NCBI RefSeq assembly: GCF_963662255.1
Contig: NC_085073.1
Coordinates: 4,030,001 to 4,094,000, forward strand
Source: Cinclus cinclus
Taxonomy: Eukaryota > Chordata > Aves > Passeriformes > Cinclidae
Reading direction: 5' to 3'
DNA: 64,000 nt
Positions 41,401-52,700 of the stretch are shown in pieces (the first letter of the stretch is position 1; each line of letters starts with the position of its first letter). Made by a program: the position numbers and the translations under genes. The notes under the pieces are model-generated. The model was not told the DNA's origin. It searched no databases and saw only the letters and a list, made by a program, of their open reading frames with translations.

Positions 41401-42394
41401 CCTGCCCTGGCCCCGTCCAGGTGTCCCCGGGCAGAGCACATTCAAACCACAGGCCACCTGCCCCGGGGTGACCACGGCTCAATCTCTGCTCGCCTGGGGC
41501 TGGGCACAGCCACCGACCTGCGGCTGCTGTGTCCCCAGAGCCCCCCCGGCCCGGCAGGACCCCCGTGTGCTGTCGAGGGGGCAGGAGGGTGCTGGCAGCT
41601 GCCTGCACCCCCCCGGCACCAGGATCTCTCCTAGGGGTGCGAACAGCTCAGCCGGAGGCTCCTACCCCTCTTTGCCCTTCCGGCCCCGCGGCACTTCGGC
41701 GGGAGGGTCACCGGGGCCAAAAGCCGCATCCCCCAGAGACGCTGCCAGGTCGGAGCATCCCGCAGAGCGAAGTGGAGCTGAGGGAAAGCAGAAACCGTAG
41801 AAGCTTCGTGGAGCTGCTCCGGAGCCGCGCAGGACAGAGGCGATCGCCCGCAGCCCCCGGTGTGACGGGAAGGGTGCCACGCGGTTTGCCAGGAGCAGCG
41901 GAGCCTCAGCGGCCACCGCACGGAAGACACCCAGCGCCGGTCCCCCAAGACACCTCCCCGGGACCCTCTAGGCAGCCTCAGGGCAACCCGAGACTGGGAG
42001 CCCACTTCGGTATCACCAGTCCTCAGAGAACCTTCGTACACTGGGTCTTTCAGTTCCGTATCCTCCCGGGAAGCCCCGGATTTCCATCTTCCCGGAATCA
42101 CCCAACTTCACTCTTGGCCGGCTCTGCATTCCTGGGGCATACCGGAAAAACCTCCGGCTCTCCAGAACCCGGGATGCAACCGGGACGCCCCAGCATCACC
42201 GGGATGCTCGGCTCTCCCGAGCCTCCGGGAGCACCGGCAGCCAGAGCGTCCGGTGGCCCCGGTATCCCCCAAGCCCCCGCTTCATTCCCGTCCGGCGTTC
42301 CCGGTACCGCCCGGCCCCCGCCGCGGCTCACCCGGTTCTTGACTTCGGCGGAGAGACCGTAGGACGGGCCCTTGTTGAACTGGGAGCTGCTCAT
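38472..42394 (-). CDS. CNN2: CNN2, calponin 2
   Basis: Actin-binding cytoskeletal regulator of smooth and non-muscle cells. Coding exons on the minus strand: 42394-42332, 40209-40088, 39767-39701, 39621-39484, 39328-39212, 38962-38816, 38738-38472. All phases fit; 921 nt, 306 aa, close to the human protein (309 aa as I recall). The start codon opens [20 protein letters not shown], the conserved calponin N-terminus. A calponin-homology domain covers about aa 25-130 ([36 protein letters not shown]). Three calponin repeats follow, with cores [40 protein letters not shown] and [19 protein letters not shown]. The short acidic tail ends HEEEESY, which favours the calponin 2/3 group over calponin 1. 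It is transcribed away from ARHGAP45 and toward ABCA7. Confidence 0.95.
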
Positions 42395-42504
42395 GCCGGG
42401 GAACACAGCCGGTACCGGAGCGGGGAGCGGGCAACGGGGCCGGTACCGGAGCGGGGTCGGGCGGGCCGGGGGCGGGGTCGGGCCCGCCCCAACCCTCCGC
42501 GTTG

Positions 42505-42533
42505 ATTGGACAAGGAGAAATGTCCAAATAAGG
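42505..42533 (-). promoter_or_regulatory. CNN2: CNN2 promoter: CCAAT box and CArG (SRF) box
   Basis: A perfect CArG element CCAAATAAGG (42524-42533, CC(A/T)6GG) lies 130 bases upstream of the CNN2 start codon. A CCAAT box on the gene's own strand is at 42509-42505. CArG boxes bind serum response factor, which with myocardin-related factors drives many calponin and smooth-muscle genes, so SRF control is the natural inference. Confidence 0.6.
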
Positions 42534-43727
42534 GCAGGAGCGACCGATTCGAGGGGAGGGTCCCGAACCCCGACACTGGGGCTCGGGGAGCACCGGGAGG
42601 CACCGGGAGTCGGGGAAGCCCGGAGCCGAGACTGGAGCTGTCACGGACACAGGGCACACACACGCGGGCACACGCGTGTGCATCCCTGTAGGCGGGTGTG
42701 GGCGCACACACAGACACACAAAACACACACTACACACACACGCGCACTCACACGTTCACTCACTCATTCACACGCACCCACGGTCACGCAGGGCACGCCT
42801 ACGCCTTCCCTCGTCCTCGCACCTCCCCGACACCATCCCGCTCCCCTTGCCTCTTCCCCGGTTGAGCCCGTGTCCCCACGGAGCCGGCATTAAGTTCCAC
42901 GCGAGACGGCCCGACCCGGCCCGGCCCCGCGGGGAGGTCCCGGGACGAAGCGGGGGGGACACCATCACCTCCCCCGACAGCCCGCGGGGCTGGCAGCCGG
43001 CCCGAGCAGCCCCTGGGCAGCAGACCGGGGTTCCCACGCTGCACCCGGCCCGGCCCTCAGTGGGGCTTTATCCGACGTCCCCCGGCTAGAACCCTTGTGA
43101 GGCCGCGATGCCCCGTGGGTGGGAGAGTCACGGGTGGGACTGTGGGTGCGCAGGGCCCGGTGGGGACAGGGGGCAGGGCTGTGACCCCAGAGGATCGGTC
43201 CCGGCACTGACACAGAGCCCAGGGAAGGGCAGAGGCAGGAGCATCCCACGAGTGGGAGCCCAGAGCGCCCCATCCCACTCGCCCCTACACATGAGGCCTC
43301 CAGAGAGATGGAGCTTGTCCTCCCTGGATGGACGGACACCCCCAAATAGGGTGAACTCCCCAAAGGGTGGGAGTCCCACGGGGGCCAGCACCGATCCCAC
43401 AGAGTGGGGCTCAGGCCCCCCACCCCTCTGTAAGCCCTGGACTGCAGCACTGAAACCTTCTCAAACGTCCCCAGAAGTGCCGGGGTCCCGCTGCTCCCTG
43501 TGACCCCGCAGGGCAGCCAGGGTGCCCCTGGCCCCAGCCTCGCTCCTCGGTGCGAGTTCGGCTTTTCCTGTTTCAGGTCGGGCTGCGAAGCTGATGAGGA
43601 AACGAGGCGGCGTCACACGCGCCCTCCTGACACTGCTCCCCGCGAATGTGACCGGCGCCGTGAGGAACCGGCAGGGCGGCCGGGCCGAGAGAGGGGCTGA
43701 GGGCAGCGGCTCGGCCCCCGGGGAACC
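42534..43727. other. Divergent intergenic region between CNN2 and ARHGAP45
   Basis: The interval joins the 5' ends of CNN2 (-) and ARHGAP45 (+), 1333 bases start codon to start codon. It is CpG-rich with an interspersed CA/CACA-rich stretch at 42655-42780. I see no other gene, so it probably contains both promoters and 5' UTRs. Confidence 0.5.
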
Positions 43728-46700
43728 ATGTTCTCCCGGAAGAAGAGGGAGCTGATAAAAACCCCCTCCATCTCCAAGAAAAGCCGAGCGGGAAGCCCCG
43801 TCCCACAGACCCTGCCGGTGAGTGTGTCCGTCCCCCCCCCCTCCACCCCCCGGGGTTGTAGGGGCAACAGCACCCACGGAACTGCTGGGTAGAGCCACAG
43901 GTTGGCACAGGTTGGGGGTCCCGGATACGTCCAGGAGGTGTGTGAAGAGGAGGGAAACGAGAAAGAGCCCTACTCACGGGGAATTTTGCCCCAGATGAAG
44001 GGGACGGAGCAGCCGCCGAAGGAGGTGGGAGGGCAGGAAGGGACAGGGAGGAAATGGGGGGGCTGTGGCCGCGGGTTTGGCAAGGACAGTCTCACAAACC
44101 TCCGTGGGGACCAGGACGGCAGCGGGGCGACCTCAGATTCGGCCAGCCCCGCTGCCTCGGCTCTGCCAGATATTTATTTATTGACGTGTGGACCCCCCCC
44201 CCCCCCCCCCCCGGTACTGGAGGGGCCAGGAGGAAACGCTACCGGGCCGGGGCTCCCCGGTGCACCCCGCACTGCCCGCCCCGCGCCTGCGCCCCAGTCC
44301 CGGTGCGTGGGGCGAGACCGGGCTGGCACGATGCGGCCGACTGCGACCCGGAGTCCACCCGCGGCTCCTTAGCAAGGGACACCCATCCCCATCCCCGTCC
44401 CGACTCCCCGGGAGAGGGGCCTATGGGTGGTGGTCAGCGGGATGCTCGGCCGGGCTGCGGGCAAGAAAAGCTACAGCCCCTCGGCGGCGGCGGGCAGAGC
44501 CCACCCGCCCCAGCGCTCCCTGGACTCGCTGCCCCGCACGCCCGCCGTGAGGCTGACGGTACGGCCGGGGACACCCCGGGGCGCCGGAGGGAGGGACGGG
44601 GGGCTCCGGGGCCGCTGCAACCCGGGAGGACCGAGACATGGGCTGGGTTGGCCCTCAAGCGTTTTGGGGTGGAGGCCTTTCTGCCTCCTTGTAGCCCCAT
44701 GGTGGTCTGCCCCCCCCCACTCCTCGGGCATGGGCCCCCCCGTTCGCCCTCGCCCGCGGAAGCCTCGTGGTCTCGGTGCTTCGTGTCTGCTCCGCCGGTG
44801 CCAAAAACACTTCCGGCAGCGCCCGGCTTGGGATGCTCAGAACCTGCACGTTCGTGTCACACCGGGTGCCGAGGGTCACTGGTGGGAGCTGCTGCGGGGG
44901 CTGAGGGGCTGCAGGTTCCCCTCCCCACGCCCAGAGACTCTTGTTGGATGTGTGGCTCCCAAGCCATGCACGGCTCTGAACAGTGCCAGTAGCAGCCCCT
45001 CATTCAGTCCAATTTTACCCCTAGAAATTTGGGGCTTCCTCCATCTGTAAAATACCTGCAAAGCACCCAACAATAGCCTAGGAGATGTCCCTGTCTCTGC
45101 CTCCTCCCCCAGCATGGGAGCAGCTGAAAAAGAGGAAGAGTTATGCAGATGCATCCTGCTGCCATTTTGCTGTGTTGGGGATGGGCAGCCCCATCACGGT
45201 GGATGCTGGGGTGGACAAGCAGTGTCACCCACACTGTCACTGTGAGCCCCTCATGACAAACACCCTGAGGAGCTGACAGGGGTTGGTGGGGGCAGCCAGG
45301 AAAATGCCCAGACCCTACCCACTCTCCCAAGATGGTCCTCGAAGGGGATCCCTACCTGGGGAAACTGAGGCACGACATATCTGCAGGGTCTGGCACCAGC
45401 CCCTCAAGGCAACAACTTATTCCCCAGCATGGTGGTGTGGGGGTGTTTCCCTCTCTGTGGTCCCCACCATGCTGGCAGTTCCCTCACGCTCACCCTTGCT
45501 CCCCAGGACCTCTCTCGCAAGGATTGCCTGGAGGCACCGGGCTCCAGCACGGGGGAGCTGCCCCCGGGCAGTGCCAAGCTCAGCAGCAGCCCCAGCACCG
45601 TGGGCACCCTGAAGCGCCCCACCAGCCTGAGCCGCCATGCCAGCGCCGCCGGCTTCTCCCTGCCCGCAGCCCCCCGCGCCGTGCCCAAGGGCCACAAGAC
45701 CCCCACGTCCTACAGCCCCATGGACGGAGGGGACAGTCCCTTCATCGACCCCGAGGACATCTCCCAGCTGCTGGCGGATGTCGCCCGTTTTGCCGAAGCC
45801 CTGGAGAAGCTGCGGGATGTGGTGCTGCGCGATGGTGAGTGCCCACCCGGTATCAAACACCTGCATCGCAGCACCCTGGCACAGACCCACCGGTGGGTGG
45901 GGGTCTCTGCCTGGCCCAGAGGGCACCAGAACCCCTGGGGGACCGTGCAGCCTCAGTCAGAGGTGGTGGGTGAGTGGAGCTCGGAGCCAGGATAACTCAG
46001 CTTCCTGCCACGAGCTATTTTCATCCGCCCGTTTTCCTGTTTACAGCGCTGCAGTGCCAGCCGCCTGCCAGGGCCCCCCGACCCCCGTGGGGTGCTGGGC
46101 ACGGCCCCCCAGCACCCCAGGGCGGCCAGCAGGAGGGGCTGGGTGGTCTGCAGGCTCACAAGCAGTTCTCCTTGCCCGAGGAGACACACGGAATTCATCT
46201 ATCCCGTGGTCTGGGGGGCACATGAAACCACCCAGTGTCAGTGCTGGTTTTGCAGAAACCCCTTCCCAACCCTGAGCTGGGGGCTGGGATGGGGAGGGGC
46301 CTTTTTCTGGCTGGGCAGTGGGGGTTGATCTGCCATCCCAGCGCTTCTCTGAGGGAGGTTCCTCACTTGCTTACCGGGATTTCAGTCCCCAGCCCTAGCC
46401 CTGCACTGGGGGGTCCTGGCCAGACCCCTGGGTTGGCAACTGGAGCCCACAGAAGGGGGCATCCCGGGGGGAACCTGTGAGATGCAGCAAGCCTGGCTGG
46501 ACCAGGCCCATCCCTCTCGGCTGGGAGCGTCCGTCCGGCAGGAGGGAGGGAAGGAAATGGAGGAAATTCCCAAACTGCTTTCAAGGGAAAAAGTTACTGT
46601 GGAGGAAAAAAATGCCTCAAAGGTCAGACTGCCCCCAAGGCAACACCAGGCTGGGCAGGAGCTACACGGCCACGGCTGTGGGGAGGTGCTGGACAAGCAG

Positions 46701-49700
46701 GATGTGACCATGCTGGTCCTGGGAAGCTCTGAGGCCAGGGGGATTTGCTACATGGTCTGGGAGATGGCAGGTCCCTGCCTGGGACGTGGCTGGCAGGGGG
46801 TGATGTAAACAGAGGAGGGACACAGGACAGGGATGCAGAGCAGAGACACGGCGCAGGGACAAGGATGCAGCATCTCAGCCCCCCTCTCTTGCAGACCCCA
46901 AGAAGCCCCAGCGGCCACTGGCTCACGAGTGCCTGGGTGAAACCCTGCGCATCCTGCGCCAGGTCATCAACAAATACCCACAGCTCAACACCCTGGAGAT
47001 CCTGACAGCTGCCGGGACCCTCATCTCCAAAGTCAAGGGTGAGACAGTGTGGCTGGGAGCTCTGTCCTGCTCCCCTCCTGCCCCACAGTGGGATGGGGGG
47101 AGCTGGGGAGCCCATGGAGGGGCTGCCAGGAGTGGAGCTGCCCCATGGGCTGGTGGAGAGGGTGAAAGCATCGTCTGCCTCTTGCTGTGGTTCAGCTTTA
47201 AGGATGATGTAGTATCAGAAATGACAGATCCTGCCTGGGGGTTTCCAGGCACAAGCCAAAGGAAAAACACTGAAAAAATCGGATCCTGCTCCTGGCAGCC
47301 TCTTGTGTTTATGAAGCGGGATCTGGGAGGTCAGATCCCAGCTGGGCACCACCTCCCACCGCTGTCACCCACGGGGAGAGGGCGACTGCAGCTACCACAG
47401 GCGCAGCACAACCTTCTGAGTCACCCCTGGTTTCCTGGACACCCCACAGCAACTGCAGGGGACAGGATGGCAGGGGGGCTGCCCCCTTGTCCCACACAGG
47501 GATGGGAGAAAGCAGATCCCTCCCCACCCCAAGGGGCTGACCTGGGGTCTGCCCAGGAGCCCTGGCTGCTGGTGTCCCATGGTGTGGGAGCCTGCCAAGT
47601 GCTGTTGGTCCCATTTCCTGCTGCTGGTGGTGGTTCCTCATTTAACTGTGAGCAAGAGCCCTCCTGGAGGAGTTCATCCTGCTTGGAGAGGGATCTGGAG
47701 GAGCCATGAGGCAGGGCAGGCAGTTGAACAGGTCCAGTAGCACTTTTCCAGCAGCCCTGAGTAACGGGAATAAACAGAAACAAGAGCCAAGGGATGCTGT
47801 CAGGGACGTCAGTCCTGGGAAGAAGGAGGGGGAAACTACTGCACTGGAAAAATCCATCATCCATAGGGATGATCCTTCCCACTGCTCCTTTGATTCGCCC
47901 CAGCCCCTTCCCCAGCCCCAAATCCCCCTCTGATACCAGCATGAACTGGCAGGTCTTTCTACTGAGACAGAGACAGCTGCTTGTGGCAACAGGGCTCCCA
48001 CATTTCCTCATCTCCAGGTTTCCACTATGAATCCAACAATGATTTGGACAAGTGGGAGTTCGAGAAGGCCGTGGAGACCATCGCTGTGTCCTTCAGCAGC
48101 ACGTAAGGGAGTTTGGGCATCCATCCCCTGGAGACAGCCTGTGTCACTGTCCCTGTGCTGAACCCTGCCATGCTCCTCTCCCTACAGGGTGTCTGAGTTC
48201 CTCATGGGGGAGGTGGACAGCAGCACCATCCTCTCTATCCCACCCAGTGACCAGAACCAGGTGAGTGATGCCTGGATACCTGGATGCTCCCACCATGTGG
48301 AGCTCGGGATTGTGCAGGGCTCTGGCTGCTCCCCTCACCTCTGGTGTGAGCCCAGAGCAGGATGTTGCTCCAGTGATAGTTCCATTAACTCCTGGGCACA
48401 GCCTGGGCACAGCCTGGGCACAGCCTGGGCACAGCTGACTTCCAGCAGTGGCCAAAAGGCTCCAGCTTCCATCCATCTGCCAGTCCCTCCATCTGCTCCC
48501 CATCCTCTTGGCTGACCAGTCCCTCCTCTTTCCCAATTCCCAAAGGCCATGGAGAGCCTCTATGGGGGGATTCCTGGGCCTGGAGGAGATGGAGTGCCCT
48601 CAGGCATGGACAGCTATGACACAGGTAAGCAGGATGAGTCTGGGTGCAGGGTTTGGGGTTTGTGCAGGAACCGGCACCTTCCCCATCATCGCTGCCGTCC
48701 TGAGCCACATGTGACTCCTCAGCTGGTGAAGGCAGCAGAGCTGGTGGCACCAGGGCTGGCACAGAACTGGGGGGGGTTTGCACTGGAAGCTCATGGAGTG
48801 TCTGTCCCTCCACAGCCCGTCCTCCGGCCGAGGAAGTTGATGTGATGCTGCAGCGCTGTGAGGGGGGGGTGGACGCTGCCCTCCAGTATGCCAAAACCAT
48901 CTCCAAGTACATGAAGGACCTGATCGGGTATCTGGACAAAAGGACCACACTGGGTGAGTGGGGGGGACAGCAGGTGAGTCCCTTCTGGAGCAGGGTTGAG
49001 ACATAGGACCAGCTGAGGTTCCCCCTGGAGGAGGCTGATGCTGCCAGGGCAGTGGGAACCTCACTCCTCAAGTTCCTCATTAATTTTTCAAAAGGAGATT
49101 GGGTTCCACCAGGGAAATCCCAGTGTCTCATGGGTCTTTTCACTTTCAACCTTTTCCTTCCAGAGATGGAATTTGCCAAAACGCTCCAGAAGATAGCAAA
49201 CAGCTGCAAGCAAACCATCAGTCAGGAGGTAAATCCCCAAGTCCCTGAAGCCCCCAGTGCTGGACTGGGAGCCAGCAGCCCTGGAAAGCCCATTCCATGT
49301 GCCCCAGTTCAGGAGGACATGGGGGCAGCTCTCCAGAGATCTGCCTGGAGAAATTCAGGATGGGGCTTTTACCAGCAGTCACCAGCCTTACCTTGCCTCT
49401 GGCTCTTCCTCCCCAGAGGACACATCTCCTGGGGCTCACACTGCGTGCTGAGGCTCAGAGAGATGTGTTTTCCCTCTCCCCAGACCAACGTGCCTTTCCT
49501 GTCCATCTATCTGCTGGCCCTGGAGCAGGACGTGGAGTACGGGACCTCAGTTGTGCAGGCAGCCAACACCCTGCAGCACCAAACCTTCCTCATGGTGAGG
49601 GGATAGAAGGTCCTTCCTTGGGGCTGGAGCTCCTGGTGTTGCAGAGGTGGCTCTTAGCTCAGTCCAGAGGGAACCTGCATCCAGCACTTCCCAGGCTGTG

Positions 49701-52700
49701 GACTCTCATCCCTGGCATAAACCAATGCCTGTGACCTGTCCTGGGAGTGATAGTGGCCACCACAGGGCACTTCTCCATGCAGAGTCTTGGTGAGGGCAGA
49801 GCAGGAGTGCTCAGCTCAGGTCATCATGGGGCTGTTCCTCCCTCCCTCCCCTTGCAGCCACTGATGGTGAGACGCCTGGAACATGAGAAACGCAGGAAGG
49901 AGATCAAGGACCAGTGGCACCGGGCACAGAGGAAACTGGTGAGTGACTGGGTTTGTGTTCCCAAAAACTCAGTGACACCTCCTCTGAGGGTGCTGGGCAC
50001 CCTGGTCCTCTCCAGCAGCATTGGGTGGCTCTGCTGTGCTGGGAGACCCTGGCAGGAGCTGCTCACCCCCTTAGTGGGCTCCACCCTCACCCTGGCTCCC
50101 CCTGGCAGCAAGAGGCAGAGGGGAACCTGCGCAAGGCCAAGCAGACGTACATGCAGCGCAGCGAGGAGCACGACAAGGCCAAGTACATGGTGGTGAAAGC
50201 AGAGGAGGAGCAGCAAAACATGACCAGCAGCATCACGACCAAAACCCTGGACAAGAAGAGGCGGCTGGAAGAGGAAGCCAAGAACAAGGTAGGAGGGTGA
50301 CAGCTCTGGAGGGGCCTCCTCACTCCTTCTGTCCCCTGAGCCACGTGGAGTGAACTGATCCTCAGGAATGCCTGGATGAACAGGAGTTGTTCTTATTCTC
50401 CTCACCTCTGAGCTGTTCCCATCTCTTGCTCTCCCAACTCCCAGGCAGAAGAGGCCATGGCTACATATCGCACCTGTGTGGCTGATGCAAACACGCAGAA
50501 GCAGGAGCTGGAGGACACCAAGGTGAACTCCCTGCGGCAGATCCATGAAGTGATCAAACAGACTGACCAGGTCATCAAGTCGGTGAGTGGGGCCAGGCTG
50601 GGGTGTCCCCAGGGCAGGAGGTGGCTGTGCCCTGCTCTGGAGAACTCAGAGCTGCCTTCCAGCAGAGCTACCCCTATTCCAGAGGGCATTTGGGTGGATA
50701 CAGAGCTCCCCTCTCCCTCATGCTCAGAAAAGCACTGCTTTGTCCTGATTTCCCACCTAACCCAGAACTCCTCACACGCCAGCCCAAGCTCACATCTATC
50801 CCTCTCCACACCACTTTTAGGCCACCATCTCCTTCTACCAGGCCATGCACATGCAGACAGCGCCGCTGCCCGTGAATTTCCAGACTCTGTGTGAGAGCAG
50901 CAAGCTGTACGACCCAGGCCAGCAGTATGCATCCCACGTCCGGCAGCTGCAGCGCGGCGACGAGCCCGACGTCCAGTATGACTTCGAGCCCTATGTGTCC
51001 CACAATGCCTGGTAAAGGAGAGGGTTAATTCCTGGGTAATGCTTCAGTTCAGCCCTGTTCCCTTAGTTATCTTCTGCCACCCACGCTCTCCTTCAGGAGG
51101 CAGGATGATTTTCAGCATTCCTGAAGGCAGCTCCTGCTGCGAGCAGCTGGGGCTGGACCAGCTGGGAATTGCCCTCTTATCTTTCAATGGATGAGACAGG
51201 CTGTTGAGTATTTAAGAGACTGTGATTCCTGAGACTGGTAGATGGCAGCCATGGGTAAAATTTCCAAATGTTCTTCCTTCCCATCCACATTCCCTTTTCC
51301 CCTCCAGGTCTCCCTTTACTCGGCCACGGAAGGGCAGCTTCACTGCCAGCGAGTTCTCCACGAGTGCAGAGGGGGCCAGGGCTGGCTCAGAAGGAGCAGC
51401 AGGAGCCAAGGAGTCACCAAGTGGGGCTGGAGCAGCCGAGCAAAGAGGTGAGTCTGGAGCCCCAGAGTTCTGCATCACTTGCCCCACGTCCCCCCAGGCA
51501 GGAGCAGAGTGGGACCCCCAGGGTACAAAGGGCTTTGCTTGCAGCATCAGGATGGGCTGGGAGCCTCCCAAACTGGATTTCCTGGGGTATACTACATTGG
51601 CTCTCTGACATTTTGCTCCCTAACAAACATTTTCCATCTTCCCATCTCCCTTTTCCTTGATGGGTGTCACTGGATGCACCAAACCCCACCAGCAGCTTCC
51701 CACAGTCATCCCAGTTTCTCCCAGCATCCAGGCTTCTCTCCAGCCATTCCCTCCCAAACACGGACAGCAATCCCCATGGACCGTGTGTTCTCTCCACAGG
51801 TGGGAGGGGACACCAGGTCCATAAATCCTGGCCAATCTCTGTCGCTGATGCTGACAGCAGCCTGGATTCCAGTGCAGGTAGATATGGGAACAGCCCAGGA
51901 GCCCCTCCCAGCACAGCCAGTCTAAACCCATAGCTTCCCAGTTAGGCAGAACCATCCCCTGTTTTACCTGCCTTATGAGAACACTGTTGTAAATGACTGT
52001 GCTGATCCCAGTCTCCAATGGGATAGGGTGGGATTTGATGGGATGGAGTGAGCTCTTAGAATAAAAGCAGCTTTGCAGGTGATTCACTGGTCTGTGGGTT
52101 TTCCTTGGATAGGTGAATTCAGCCACAAGCTCCAGCGGCTGTCATCCAACGGCACCGCATCCTCCAGTGAGGAGCTGGAGGAGAAGGACGGGACCACCAC
52201 ACCCTTTGACCAGAGTAGGTGACAGGGTGGGAGGTGGCAGGGCTGCTGCCACACCCCCCACCACGGCAGAGCTCCTTGAGGGAGGCTCTTCCCAGATTCA
52301 GTCATTCTGCAGGCAAACCCAACATTTGCTGGAGACTCCTGATGGTGTCCCCAGCAGATCTGCCTTTCCTGAGAGATGAGCCTTGCTCAGACCGGTGACA
52401 GTGACAATCCTGCTCAAGCTGTGCCTGATCTCACATTTCATTTTCCATAGGCATCAATGGGATCACCCCGGAGCTGGCAGCTCCCACAGGGCCCTTCCGG
52501 AATGTTGGCTTGTCCAAAGCTGCCCAGACCCATCGGCTAAGGAAGCTCCGTGCCCCTTCCAAATGTCGAGAGTGCAACAGCTACGTGTACTTCCAGGGAG
52601 CCGAGTGTGAGGAGGTGAGCTGGGAGAACTGGGAGTACAACCCAGCTCTGACCATGGTCAGAAGGACATTTCTGCTGTGGGAAGGGTTCCAGGTGGAAAA

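Noticed and set aside
41057..42362. Plus-strand frames of 247 and 277 aa in CNN2 intron 1
   Set aside because: Pro/Arg/Gly-rich composition typical of CpG-rich DNA, no domain and no splice support.
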